A DNA stretch of 57,550 nucleotides from Candidatus Avelusimicrobium stercoris (GTDB taxonomy: Bacteria; Elusimicrobiota; Elusimicrobia; Elusimicrobiales; Elusimicrobiaceae). Position numbers and translations under genes: made by a program. How positions within the stretch are numbered: the first letter of the stretch is position 1; each line of letters opens with the position of its first letter. The notes under the pieces were generated by a model. That model was not told the DNA's origin. It did no database searches and saw nothing but the letters and a program-made list of their open reading frames with translations. The stretch lies in NCBI GenBank assembly GCA_002432025.1, contig DJFE01000027.1:49260-106809 (forward strand), read 5' to 3'. Shown here piece after piece: positions 8,503-17,993 of this stretch.

Positions 8503-9792
8503 ATGAACATTTTAAAGGAAGTTTTAAAATACCAAGTTTATCCGGCAATGGGGTGTACAGAACCCGTTTCCGTAGCGTTATGCGCCGCATATGCCGCCAA
8601 GGAATTGGGCGGCGAAATAGAAAAGGCCGAATTTCAGTTAGACGCGGGCACCTATAAAAACGGTATGGGCGTGAGAATACCGAACACGGACGGCGAAAAG
8701 GGCAATCTATTAGCCGGCGCAATGGGAATTTTGCTCGCCAAGCCCGAACTAAATATGGAAATTTTATCCGCCGCAGACAAAAACGTTTTGGCCCGCGCCA
8801 AGGAAATGCTCACAAAGCATTTGGTAACTATGGAAGTCGCCCCGCAGGCGCACGGCTTTTACATTGCCTGTACGCTAACGGGCAAAAACCATAAAACCGC
8901 CAAATGTATTATTGCGGGCAGCCATACGGACGTGGCGTATTTATCGTGCGGGGACGAAATAAAAGTAAACCATTTGCCGCTTGAAAACCACGCCCAAAAG
9001 GCGCACGATTTTAAACAAGCGTTAAAAAAAGCCACCTTGCAGGATTTATTAAACGCCGCCGATAACGCGGACGAAGAAGATTTAAAATACATCAAAAAGG
9101 GCGTAGAAATGAATTTAAAGGCCGCCGAACTGGGCCAAGCGTTGCAAAAAGTAGGCTTTTACATCAAGGAACTCGTCCGCAAGAAACTCCTGCAAATGGA
9201 TTTAATTTCTTCCACCAAAATTTTGACCGCCTGCGCCGCCGATGCGCGTATGGACGGGCAAGCCGTGCCCGTTATGGCCAGCGGGGAATCGGGCAACCAA
9301 GGGGTAGTAACCATTTTGGTTCCGTGGAAGGTGGGCAAGGAAATGGAAGTAGAGGAAACCACCATTTTAAAGAGCATTGCCCTTTCGCACTTATTAAACG
9401 GCTATGTAAAGGTGTTTACCGGGGAGCTGGCGCCTATTTGTGGTTGTGCGATTGCCGCAGGCGTAGGGGCCACGGCGGCCATTACGTACCAACAACGCGG
9501 CAACTGCGTGCCCGCCGTTACGCTGGCAATTAATAACATCATCAGCGATATTGGCGGTATGCTGTGCGACGGCGCCAAAAGCGGTTGCGCCTTAAAGGTG
9601 GTCAGTTCCACCGATGCGGCTATCCGCGCCGCCTATATGGCAATACACGACTACGGCATTACGGAAGTGGAGGGCTTTGTCGGCCACACGGCAGAAGAGA
9701 CGATTCAAAACTTGGGCAGTATTTCCACCGTGGGGATGAGCCGCGTGGACCCGATGATTGTAAATATTATGCAGGAGAAATGCAATAAATGA
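8503..9792 (+). CDS. L-cysteine desulfidase / serine dehydratase-alpha family protein (CyuA/YhaM-like, UPF0597)
   Basis: A 429-residue cytoplasmic iron-sulfur lyase-type protein. The N-terminus reads YPAMGCTEPVSVALCAAYAA, the family signature, and later cysteines in CGCAIAAGVGA, MLCDGAKSGCALK fit the 4Fe-4S cluster ligands of the serine dehydratase alpha fold. E. coli CyuA and methanogen cysteine desulfidase release sulfide, ammonia and pyruvate from cysteine. The ATG at 8503 (GGGAAGA before it) is preferred to the one at 8488, which overlaps radC. It overlaps the next gene by 4 nt. Serine or another amino acid remains possible as substrate. Confidence 0.8.
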   Translation: MNILKEVLKYQVYPAMGCTEPVSVALCAAYAAKELGGEIEKAEFQLDAGTYKNGMGVRIPNTDGEKGNLLAGAMGILLAKPELNMEILSAADKNVLARAKEMLTKHLVTMEVAPQAHGFYIACTLTGKNHKTAKCIIAGSHTDVAYLSCGDEIKVNHLPLENHAQKAHDFKQALKKATLQDLLNAADNADEEDLKYIKKGVEMNLKAAELGQALQKVGFYIKELVRKKLLQMDLISSTKILTACAADARMDGQAVPVMASGESGNQGVVTILVPWKVGKEMEVEETTILKSIALSHLLNGYVKVFTGELAPICGCAIAAGVGATAAITYQQRGNCVPAVTLAINNIISDIGGMLCDGAKSGCALKVVSSTDAAIRAAYMAIHDYGITEVEGFVGHTAEETIQNLGSISTVGMSRVDPMIVNIMQEKCNK

Positions 9793-10328
9793 AGCGCAAG
9801 GGTAACGAACTAATCTTCTCCTTCCACCAGAATATTTTGAATAAATTCTTGGGGTGCCTGCTCGCGCTGGGGATGATTACGCTGACCGTGTGTTTATTTC
9901 ACAACCGGGAATTGCTTTTTATCTATATTCTCAGTATGGCGGCAAGCATTTATGTTTTTACGCTTATCTTTTTTTCCCCGGCCGTATGTAAAATTTATCC
10001 GGATCATATAGAGTGGGAACAAGTAGAAGCAGAAACGATGGGAAAATCTGTCCAAAAGTACAGTCTTTTATGGCCTAACGTAAAGGCGTTTTACCTAGCC
10101 GAGCGGCTAGTGTACTGCGGACGGGGAAACAAGTTGAAAACTGTATTAATCTTAGTAACGGGGAATTTTTGCTCGCACAAAATGCAAAATTTCGGCTTTT
10201 TGTCTAAAAAAGACCGCGAAGCGTTGCTAACGGAGTTAAAGGTGCGCGGCATAGCGGAACTGCCCTTCCAGGCCGGAGACTCCGCGGAAGAACTTATACA
10301 GAAATTTGAGAAGCATTTCCCGCATTAA
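9789..10328 (+). CDS. Small membrane protein of unknown function
   Basis: A 179-residue protein not recognised. Two membrane helices (about residues 17-37 and 44-64) are followed by a soluble cytoplasmic part. The arrangement, two helices then a beta-rich stretch beginning ICKIYPDHIEWEQ-like and ending in a helix, resembles bacterial PH-like membrane proteins, but this is only an impression. It overlaps the desulfidase-like gene by 4 nt (ATGA) and so belongs to the radC operon. It converges on comF with a 1-bp gap and no terminator is visible between them. Confidence 0.6.
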   Translation: MKRKGNELIFSFHQNILNKFLGCLLALGMITLTVCLFHNRELLFIYILSMAASIYVFTLIFFSPAVCKIYPDHIEWEQVEAETMGKSVQKYSLLWPNVKAFYLAERLVYCGRGNKLKTVLILVTGNFCSHKMQNFGFLSKKDREALLTELKVRGIAELPFQAGDSAEELIQKFEKHFPH

Positions 10329-10329
10329 C

Positions 10330-11058
10330 CTATTCCCGGGCGAAGGTATAGGCCATTACCTTTTTGGCGCCCGCCGCTTTTAAGGCCGCTGCGCACCCCT
10401 CTAATGTAGCCCCGGTGGTGGCAACGTCGTCAATTAACAAAACGGTTTTGCCCTTTACGGCTGCCGGATTTTTGCACGCAAAGGCTCCCTTCATATTGGC
10501 TAATCTGCCCATACGCCCCAAGGTGGTTTGGCTAACCGTATTTTTAATACGCACCAAACTTTTGGTATCTGCCGTTAAACCCACCCGCGGGGCAAAATTT
10601 TCCGCTAACAGTTCACTCTGGTTATAGCCGCGCGTACGGTTTCTTTTAGGGAAAAGCGGCACCGGCACAACCATTTCCGCTTCCGCAAGTTCAGGATAAT
10701 TTTTATAATGCGCCGCCATTTGTTCGCCCATATAACGGGCCAAATAATCCGCCCGCGCGTATTTTAACGCGTGGACAAGCGCGCGGGAAGAGGGATTAAA
10801 TTTAAAAGCGGAGCGAATCACGCGGCACTTGTATTCCCGTTCTTTGCTCCCCCGGCAGGCAAAACAATGCGCCCCGCCGTACTTTAATACCGCCCCGCAC
10901 CGCTTGCAAATATACGGCCCGGGTGCGGCCAAACGGGACGAGCACGCCAAGCACAAAGGTTCTTTTGCGTTCCAAGGCAAATCACACCCGCACGCAAAAC
11001 AAGTGCGCGGCAAAAAGAAATGCAGTAAGAGTTTAAAAAATGCCGCGCCATATTTCAT
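10330..11058 (-). CDS. comF: ComF-family phosphoribosyltransferase-like protein
   Basis: A 242-residue protein. The N-terminus carries two Cys4-type zinc clusters (CFACGC...CLAC and CKRC...CFACRG, residues about 18-72), followed by a type I phosphoribosyltransferase domain with the PRPP loop VLLIDDVATTGATLEG near residues 208-223. ComFC proteins are needed for uptake of transforming DNA in competent bacteria, though the reaction is unknown. It starts 1 nt after the SprA-like gene and is probably co-transcribed. A pilin gene at the right edge of the window would fit a DNA-uptake system, but no other com gene is seen. Confidence 0.85.
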   Translation of the reverse strand: MKYGAAFFKLLLHFFLPRTCFACGCDLPWNAKEPLCLACSSRLAAPGPYICKRCGAVLKYGGAHCFACRGSKEREYKCRVIRSAFKFNPSSRALVHALKYARADYLARYMGEQMAAHYKNYPELAEAEMVVPVPLFPKRNRTRGYNQSELLAENFAPRVGLTADTKSLVRIKNTVSQTTLGRMGRLANMKGAFACKNPAAVKGKTVLLIDDVATTGATLEGCAAALKAAGAKKVMAYTFARE

Positions 11059-11059
11059 A

Positions 11060-14000
11060 TTAAAATTGAATTGTTACGTTGGCCGCCACGTTATAGGCGG
11101 TATAATCCTCGGTTTCCACATAGGCGTGGTTGAGCACCGTCAGCCCGCCGGAGAGCGTAAAACGCAGGTTCTGCGACATTTCATAATCCAGCGATGTGGT
11201 AACATCGTACATTTGGTAGTTGTCCTTTACCTCTACTGGGGATTTTTTATCCGTATAGGTAAGAGTGGTATTCCAAATCACGCGGTTGGTGGCGTTGTAC
11301 ATTTTGTTCACAAACGGCAGTTTAATGCCACGCGGAATATTAAAGTCCCACCGCAGGTTTAAACTGGGCGTAGTGGTGGTGGTGCTTTCGCTGATTTTAC
11401 CCGCCACCAGCCACTTATCGTGCGCTGAATACAGCACTTTCGGCGTTACGCGCAGAGACCCCACATAAAAGGATGTCTGGGCAGAAATATCGCTGTCGCG
11501 CACCGTTTCCAAACTGGTGCCCGCGCGCAGATCGGTTTTGTCGGAATCCTTGCGCGTATAATTAAGCACCGTATCAAAATAGTTAAACAGCATAAAGCGC
11601 AAATCCCCGCCGTATTGCTTGGTGTATTGTTCGTCCGTACCCGTGTTGGTCTGTTCCACCCAACTGTAACGCAGTTTTAAGTTGGACGAACTGAACCAAC
11701 GCCCGCCGTAGAAGAATTTTTCCAAGTCGGAAATGGAAAACGTCATATCCGGCAGGGTCAAACTGGTGGAATCGTATGATGTACCCGTTTGCTCGTTGGA
11801 CTGTAAAGTTTTGGTAAAGTTGTTAATAAGCGAAATCGTTTTAAGCGGGGACGCCGCGCCACCCATTTCGTAGCGGGCCAGCGGGCTCCAACGCTGGGTG
11901 GAGGTAAAGGTATCGCGCAAAATTAAACTCTTGCGGTAGCCGTAATCGCCCACATCTTTTAACGAACCGCCGCGAATCCACAGTGCCTTACGGGAATCAA
12001 ACCCGCTGTCCACGTCTGCCCACGCATCGGCGTCCTGTATGCGGTAACTGGACGAAATGACAAAGGTATTAAACAACTTGCTGTTGGGCAAAAGTTCGTT
12101 GCCGTTAAGGGTTAGGGAAACGCCGCCGTCCGCGTTACGGTTGACGGTTTTCACCTCGCCCACGCCCACTTCTACGTGCGTGCCGGAGGCAGTCAGCGTT
12201 TTGGCGTTTAAGTTGTTGTTTTCCTGCGTGCTGATGTTGTAACTGACGGACGGCGCCAGCCATTTATTAATCTTCCAAGTGCTGTTAAAGCCCGTGTTTT
12301 GCGTGAGGGCCTTGGGGTAACTGATATCCTGCTGGGATGCGGACGAATACTGCGTGCGGTCCTCTTTGCTTTTGCTTAAACTGTAACTGGGCGTAAAAGT
12401 AAAAGAATTATTGGGCTGGTACGTTACCTTCATATTCATTTTTTGCGTGTTTTCGTCCGTATTGTAATAATTGGTAGATTCCAAGTGTTTGCTGCGGTCG
12501 TAGTCTATGGACGAGTCGGTAATGTGGTATCCGGCGGAAATATTTTTGAAAGAACCCGCCGTGTGCGAAAGGGTCGCCCCGTAGGTGCGGGCGTCGTCTT
12601 TGCGCTTCATTACGTCGTATTTTACTTGGTCCGTAGTATATTCCAAACCGATTTTGGGCAAATTTTCCTTAATAAAATCCCCGCGCACCATTGTGCTTTG
12701 GCGGTCCACCTTGCCCTTATCTAACAGGCTGACGGTGTTGTAATCCTTGGAGTCCGTAATCAAGGGCGTAACCGTGCTGGATTTAGTCAAATTGGCTTCC
12801 ATTGGGAACTCTTTAATTTTGTTTACTTTAACAAAATATTCCTGTTGGGTAACCTCTTGGTTTTTGGCAACGGAAAGGGGCGTTTCAAAATTACTGTCTT
12901 GGTATTTGTACTTGGCCCCAGCGCTGCCCCACTCGTCCAACTTTACCACCACATCGCCCTTATAGGCCGTACCCTCTTTGGTAATGGCGCCCGCCAAGTG
13001 GATGACGTTGAGCCACACTTCGCCTTGGCTGCCAAGCGTTGGCTTTTCTTGATCGAATTTTGCAGTATAGGTCTCATTATTTGATAGGATTATCTGATAA
13101 ACACCTTCTTGTTGAAGAATGGTTGTCTTTATAGTTCCAGCAACAATAGTAAAATTCTCATCTTTGTAAAGAGTTAGGCCCGGTTGTAAAATCTTACTAC
13201 GGGAAAAAACGGTCTCGCTATCTTCTCCCCGTTCAAGAGTATAAGCATAATGGATTTCCTTTTGCACCCCCGCCAAAATCAAACTGACCTCTTGGAAGTT
13301 TAAAATACCGTTGGCCGAACGCACCGGCTCCACCCGCACGTTATAGGACGGGTCGGACAGGTTTTCAAAGGTGTCAGCAATACCGTCCCCGTTGGAGTCC
13401 ACCATTTTTAAGGAAATAAGCCGCCAGCCGCGGAAGTTGGTAGGCACCACGACTTTATCGTAATTGCTTTCCGTGCCGACCTTTAAGAAAAATTCCGTAC
13501 CGTCTTGGTTGAGGGGTATATCGCTTCCCTGCTGCATTGCCCCGTGAAGCAGAAAGCGCACCTCACGGTGCTGGCTGAAATCCATTGTGGAAAAGTTGCG
13601 GTTGGCATAAACCTCTTCGCTATCACCCAAGGCGGCAGTATTAAATTTAAGGTTTAAGGATTGGTCCAGCGCATTGGCGGAACCGGTGGACTTTTTGTAA
13701 TTATCCAAGGAGCCGTACAAATAGTTAAACACCTCTCTGCCGTCGCCCGTGCGGTCCGCAAAAATAGGCTCGTAATTGGCGTTATCCACGTTATTAATGC
13801 CCGCGGCGGAAAACACGGACGGGGAAATCCCTTCCTGCGGGTTCCAAGCCGTGCCAGACAAGGCCACATTGGCGATTTTAATTTGCCCCTTTAATTTAGT
13901 ACCCTTTTTAAGCGTAATGCGCAAATGGCGCACCGCCGTCCACTCGCTTTTATCGTTAATGGTTAAGGGAGCGGTAAAGGTCTGCCACGTGGTATTATCG

Positions 14001-16615
14001 GCCACGTTACCCACCAGCCCGGGGATAGAAGCCCCCGCAAAACCGAAATTACCCTGAGAAGGGATACTTTCTGTATCGTACTTGCCGTTGCCGTTTAAAT
14101 CCTGCGTATCAATGCGGCCGTTGGGCTGGGATTCGGGGTTATATACGTTATTTACAAACGGGTTATAGCGGTGTTCCGTACCGTCCGGGTCCGTGAACAG
14201 CCAGCCGATATCCTCGTTCGGAGCCAAACTGTTGCGGCAATAAATATCTTCCGTCTTCGGTACGCCTACGCCGCATTGCGTATCCATACCCGTAGAATTA
14301 TCCGAATATTCCGAAATATTACCAAAGGCAAAGTTTACCTGCGGCCCACCCGTCTCGCCCAGCATTGTCAGTTCAAACGAGGTTTTAGTGGATAAATCCA
14401 AGCCGCTGGTGCTAAGCGGATAAACGATAGAAACCTCATCCCGTCCGTCAAAATTTACGCCCTTGGTAAAATCGTAATCAATCACCAGCACTTGCTGTTT
14501 GTCGTTGTAATCTGCAATGGAGTGCGGGTTAATTTCCAAGGATGGCAAATCTTGCGTGTCCCAATGGATAGAATCCCAGAACGAGGTTTTGCCGCTGGGG
14601 TTGGAGGCGATAATCCAATCTCTAAACACGCGCGAGCCCGCCACCTGTTCGTTGGTTTCGTTCATACTGTCAATCATTGCATAACCGAACAAGTTTTGCT
14701 TTTTACTGCTCTTGGCTACTTCCGCGCTGAAATCCACAGACAAGGGTTCCGCCAGTTTAATATCCTTCCCGTTGATGTCCGCCCCATAGACCAAAAGGTC
14801 TTTGGAGTAATCGCCCACCTGCGGGACGGTGGTGGGTTTATCGCCGCCTTCTTTCAGCACGGTGGCCCCCATTACAATTTTGTCAAAAAGTTTATAGTCC
14901 AGCCTACCCCCCATTACGGAGTTGTTGGAGTTGGAACCGTTGGTCGTATCGTAGGTGATATCAATGGTGGAATTTTCGGTAATTTCATCGCCCTTGTAAA
15001 AGGTGATAAAGCCGGAGGTATAGTCAATGTAATAATCGTTATTGCGCGTTAAGGTACGGCCGTTTAGTTTGACGGTTTCGGACTGGACGACGATGTTCGC
15101 CTCAATAAAATAGGTTTTAACCGTGGACTCGTACTGAATTTTAAACGTCATATTTTTGGAAGACGTCGGTGTAGTGCCATAGAGCCCTAGGTCGTCCAAG
15201 CGGTTTTGCAAATGGAAGATACCCGTATCAAAATCCATAATAATACTGGTAGGATACAAATATTTGGGGTCCGTAACCGCTTGGCCGTTTGCGTCCTGCA
15301 ACTGCAAAATAAAGTTGCCCTTTCCGTTATCGGACGTAATCTTTTGCGCGCCGATATTGTAATAGGTCTTTAATTCCATTTTGGTAGCGGTTTGGTCGGT
15401 GCCCGAAAGGGTGGTTTGGTCGTTTTCGGTTTTGATTAATTTAATGGTATTGGAGCCGTTAAAGCCGCTTAATTGGTTACCCGTGGTGCCGCGGTAGTCC
15501 ACCGCCAGCACACTTTCGGCCTTAATAGTGCGTTTAAAGGTAATAATACCGCTTGCGTAGTCCACGGTATAGTCCGTACCGCGGGTTAAAAGTTCCCACT
15601 TGGCGGAATAGGTGGAACCGCCCAAAAAGTCCTCAGCGTTTAAGGTTACAGGCACATAATCGGAAGATGTATCGTTGTTATCCAAATAAATTTCCTCCGA
15701 GCCCGGGGAAATGGAGCCGATATATGTCCGCCATTGGGAATAGGCGTCGTCCAAGGTGGTATCGCGCGCCCCGTCGGGCACGTTTCCGCCGAAGGTCAAA
15801 TCGTAATACGTCCGGCGGATATAGTCTTTATCCGCCAAGGAAACGATTTCCGCCACGCTGCTGCCTACGAATTGCTTTTGCTTGCTGGAACCCTTGGTTT
15901 GCGAACCGATTAAATAAAGGTTGGCGTTTTGGTGCTGCAAGTGCATTTTGGCACCGAAGAGTTGCTTTTCATACGCGATAAATTCCGTCTGCGGCAGGGA
16001 CAAATTGATATCGCCGAACTCGGCCAGTTGCACCAGTTCCCCCGGTTTGCCGCGGTAGGCTACGGAAATGCTTTTTTCCTCTTCGCGTTGGTCGTCGTAG
16101 TCAATATCCACAAACACGCGTTCCAAAATTTTACCCTGCATTTTTAACTGCAACTGCTGGTCCATTTCAAAACTGCTGTCGCTGCGTTCGTCCACGCTGT
16201 TGTTGTCGTCTTTCTTATATTTTTTAGCCGCCATTTTAAAGCCCAGCACATAGCGGCCCGTAAGCGCGATACTCGTGCCGTACAAGGGCAAGGACAAGGT
16301 GGGGTTTAAAAGCGTTAAATCGGGGATGGGCTCAGGCTCTTTATCCAGTTTATAAGCCCCCTCTACGGACGTAACCGCCTGCCGCCAAAACTCGTTGGAG
16401 TATTTTAACAGGTTTGCGTCGTCGGGCGGGTCCTCCAAGGCCAGTTTTTCTTCCTCTTTGGCTTGCTGGTCTTCCCTAAAAATATCGTACTGGTCTGTAT
16501 CCACCAACCGGTACGGAAGCGACTGCGCGCCCGCCGGGAGAGCGAACGTAAATTGCAGGATAAGCAGAACAGCCAAGGCTTGGCGCAGCAGTTTAATCAG
16601 GGGATAAAGCCTCAT
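11060..16615 (-). CDS. Giant outer-membrane protein of the SprA (T9SS translocon) type
   Basis: An 1851-residue secreted protein with a signal peptide (cleavage near AGAQS, about residue 31). Residues about 150-250 match the SprA signature order: FEMDQQLQLKMQGKI, VDIDYD, then FGDINLSLP, KQLFGAKMHLQ and a serine/lysine-rich QTKGSSKQ. Two DYxxDYxSGxITF segments, Ca-loop-like DLNGNGKYD and DSNGDGIAD, and a C-terminal half of alternating beta strands ending NVAANVTIQF fit a very large barrel. SprA of Bacteroidetes is the 36-strand pore of the type IX system and is longer (about 2300-2500). The initiation site has TAAAAT 6 nt before the ATG. comF follows by 1 nt. Family assignment is by pattern recall. 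Confidence 0.75.
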   Translation of the reverse strand: MRLYPLIKLLRQALAVLLILQFTFALPAGAQSLPYRLVDTDQYDIFREDQQAKEEEKLALEDPPDDANLLKYSNEFWRQAVTSVEGAYKLDKEPEPIPDLTLLNPTLSLPLYGTSIALTGRYVLGFKMAAKKYKKDDNNSVDERSDSSFEMDQQLQLKMQGKILERVFVDIDYDDQREEEKSISVAYRGKPGELVQLAEFGDINLSLPQTEFIAYEKQLFGAKMHLQHQNANLYLIGSQTKGSSKQKQFVGSSVAEIVSLADKDYIRRTYYDLTFGGNVPDGARDTTLDDAYSQWRTYIGSISPGSEEIYLDNNDTSSDYVPVTLNAEDFLGGSTYSAKWELLTRGTDYTVDYASGIITFKRTIKAESVLAVDYRGTTGNQLSGFNGSNTIKLIKTENDQTTLSGTDQTATKMELKTYYNIGAQKITSDNGKGNFILQLQDANGQAVTDPKYLYPTSIIMDFDTGIFHLQNRLDDLGLYGTTPTSSKNMTFKIQYESTVKTYFIEANIVVQSETVKLNGRTLTRNNDYYIDYTSGFITFYKGDEITENSTIDITYDTTNGSNSNNSVMGGRLDYKLFDKIVMGATVLKEGGDKPTTVPQVGDYSKDLLVYGADINGKDIKLAEPLSVDFSAEVAKSSKKQNLFGYAMIDSMNETNEQVAGSRVFRDWIIASNPSGKTSFWDSIHWDTQDLPSLEINPHSIADYNDKQQVLVIDYDFTKGVNFDGRDEVSIVYPLSTSGLDLSTKTSFELTMLGETGGPQVNFAFGNISEYSDNSTGMDTQCGVGVPKTEDIYCRNSLAPNEDIGWLFTDPDGTEHRYNPFVNNVYNPESQPNGRIDTQDLNGNGKYDTESIPSQGNFGFAGASIPGLVGNVADNTTWQTFTAPLTINDKSEWTAVRHLRITLKKGTKLKGQIKIANVALSGTAWNPQEGISPSVFSAAGINNVDNANYEPIFADRTGDGREVFNYLYGSLDNYKKSTGSANALDQSLNLKFNTAALGDSEEVYANRNFSTMDFSQHREVRFLLHGAMQQGSDIPLNQDGTEFFLKVGTESNYDKVVVPTNFRGWRLISLKMVDSNGDGIADTFENLSDPSYNVRVEPVRSANGILNFQEVSLILAGVQKEIHYAYTLERGEDSETVFSRSKILQPGLTLYKDENFTIVAGTIKTTILQQEGVYQIILSNNETYTAKFDQEKPTLGSQGEVWLNVIHLAGAITKEGTAYKGDVVVKLDEWGSAGAKYKYQDSNFETPLSVAKNQEVTQQEYFVKVNKIKEFPMEANLTKSSTVTPLITDSKDYNTVSLLDKGKVDRQSTMVRGDFIKENLPKIGLEYTTDQVKYDVMKRKDDARTYGATLSHTAGSFKNISAGYHITDSSIDYDRSKHLESTNYYNTDENTQKMNMKVTYQPNNSFTFTPSYSLSKSKEDRTQYSSASQQDISYPKALTQNTGFNSTWKINKWLAPSVSYNISTQENNNLNAKTLTASGTHVEVGVGEVKTVNRNADGGVSLTLNGNELLPNSKLFNTFVISSSYRIQDADAWADVDSGFDSRKALWIRGGSLKDVGDYGYRKSLILRDTFTSTQRWSPLARYEMGGAASPLKTISLINNFTKTLQSNEQTGTSYDSTSLTLPDMTFSISDLEKFFYGGRWFSSSNLKLRYSWVEQTNTGTDEQYTKQYGGDLRFMLFNYFDTVLNYTRKDSDKTDLRAGTSLETVRDSDISAQTSFYVGSLRVTPKVLYSAHDKWLVAGKISESTTTTTPSLNLRWDFNIPRGIKLPFVNKMYNATNRVIWNTTLTYTDKKSPVEVKDNYQMYDVTTSLDYEMSQNLRFTLSGGLTVLNHAYVETEDYTAYNVAANVTIQF

Positions 16616-16621
16616 TGTTTC

Positions 16622-16627
16622 ATTTTA
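16622..16627 (-). promoter_or_regulatory. -10 element of the SprA-like gene, leaderless arrangement
   Basis: TAAAAT lies 6 nt before the ATG at 16615, so the predicted +1 is the start codon. An overlapping TATAAA is an alternative. No good -35 is evident. Confidence 0.55.
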
Positions 16628-16659
16628 TAATATTTGTTTTGACGGCGGGGCACGAAAAA

Positions 16660-16684
16660 GGAAGCCTCGTCGGCTTCCTTTTAA
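16660..16684 (-). terminator. Terminator after the cysteine-nucleophile protease gene
   Basis: On the minus strand AAGGAAGCC, a 5-nt loop and GGCTTCC are followed by TTTTT, a typical intrinsic terminator 20-40 nt beyond the stop at 16702. Confidence 0.85.
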
Positions 16685-16701
16685 GTTAAGGGGAAAAGCG
16701 C

Positions 16702-17874
16702 CTACGGACGCCCTATATCCACCGTAATGGTGCGGAACACTTTCCGGTGTCTTAAAATATCCAGTTCCAGCGCATCCCCGGCTTGGGCCTGCGGGAATAA
16801 GGCTTCCAGTTTGGCTGGGTCAAAGGGGAGCGGATAACCGGGCAGATAGACCTTTTCCTTTACCTTGCCGCGGGTATTTAACAGACGGGCCTCACCCACG
16901 CTTTCGCCAGAAGCCGTCCAAAAGACGGTGCGACCGTTTAATTTGTATTCTAACATTGGAATCATATTTTGCTCATAATTGCCAATCAGCCACGGTAATG
17001 TAAAGCGCGCGTTGGCGGCAAAATAGTGGTACGCATCGTGATTAAACCCGTCAATAATACCCACCACTTCGCCCGCTTCATTTAGTACCGGGCTGCCGCA
17101 AAAGCCGTCCAACTTAAAGGGCGTGTGCTCGCTCTGCATAGTCAGTTTAAGGCCTTCATCGTTCACAAGCCTTAAACTATCAAGGCGCGCCAACCCCTGC
17201 ACGGCATAAGGGCTGCCCCAGGCGGCCAGTTTATCCCCCGGTTTAGGGGCCTGTTTGGCCAAGTGGAGCGGTTTGACAAAATCGGCTGCCTCTGACGGGA
17301 GTTCCACAATAGAAGAATCAGGCGAGTTAATGCCAAATGCCCCGGCCGCGGACACAAACAAGCGGTCATAATCCCGGGATTCGCCTTTTTCGTTAAATAC
17401 ACGCAAATGGACCATACCACCCACGCCACCTACCACGTGATAGGATAGCACCGCATACAGCCGCCCGCTGCCCGAGCGGACAACAAAGCCACTGCCGATT
17501 AAAGCACCCGTAAAAATGTTATGGGCTTCCAACAAAGAGGCCCCAATATGCGCTTCTGCCGGGTGGACTTTTCCCACCTCGCTGATAAGCGCCGTCCGGG
17601 CCGAAGTATAATGAGGCACGACGGCCTTAATTTCCGGCGTAAGGGCAGACACCACCGGGGCACGCCAAATGTGCGGAGGAACCACCTTAGGCAATTTTAC
17701 CGGGCGAACAGGCACCTCTACGGCCGCAACTTTGGGCAAGGGCACTTTCGGCGCTTTAACAGGCGCTTCCACAGCCTTACGCGCGGAAAAGACCCGTTTT
17801 AGTAACGAAAACTTCTGCGCAAACGCACTTGGCGCGATAAATAATAAACAAACAAATAAAGTAAAAACTCTCAT
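16702..17874 (-). CDS. Secreted trypsin-fold protease with apparent Cys nucleophile
   Basis: A 390-residue protein with a signal peptide (residues 1-19, ending SAFAQ), a proline/valine/lysine-rich linker (about 35-80) and a chymotrypsin-fold domain (about 105-300). The triad reads H146 (LSYHVV), D186 (INSPDSSIVEL) and C259 in GFCGSPVLN. The last motif is that of V8-type glutamyl endopeptidases, GNSGSPVLN, with Ser replaced by Cys (TGC codon), as in viral 3C-like enzymes. A C-terminal region (about 310-390) is PDZ-like in size, with a closing LELDILRHRK strand. It probably acts in the periplasm or outside. The ATG at 17874 starts the signal peptide and has TATAAT 6 nt before it. Confidence 0.8.
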   Translation of the reverse strand: MRVFTLFVCLLFIAPSAFAQKFSLLKRVFSARKAVEAPVKAPKVPLPKVAAVEVPVRPVKLPKVVPPHIWRAPVVSALTPEIKAVVPHYTSARTALISEVGKVHPAEAHIGASLLEAHNIFTGALIGSGFVVRSGSGRLYAVLSYHVVGGVGGMVHLRVFNEKGESRDYDRLFVSAAGAFGINSPDSSIVELPSEAADFVKPLHLAKQAPKPGDKLAAWGSPYAVQGLARLDSLRLVNDEGLKLTMQSEHTPFKLDGFCGSPVLNEAGEVVGIIDGFNHDAYHYFAANARFTLPWLIGNYEQNMIPMLEYKLNGRTVFWTASGESVGEARLLNTRGKVKEKVYLPGYPLPFDPAKLEALFPQAQAGDALELDILRHRKVFRTITVDIGRP

Positions 17875-17880
17875 ATTTTT

Positions 17881-17886
17881 ATTATA
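17881..17886 (-). promoter_or_regulatory. -10 element of the protease gene, leaderless arrangement
   Basis: TATAAT is 6 nt before the ATG at 17874. The interval to lptF is a divergent promoter region. Confidence 0.65.
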
Positions 17887-17980
17887 TATTTCCATTTATC
17901 TTTTCTGCCAGGGCCAAAGGTCCCAAGCGCGCCTGGGCACTTTGGACCAATTTCTCCCCCCGGCTTACGTTATATTTTGT

Positions 17981-17986
17981 TAGAAT
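17981..17986 (+). promoter_or_regulatory. -10 element of lptFG, leaderless arrangement
   Basis: TAGAAT ends 7 nt before the lptF ATG at 17994; no ribosome site is present between them. Confidence 0.6.
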
Positions 17987-17993
17987 AAGATAT

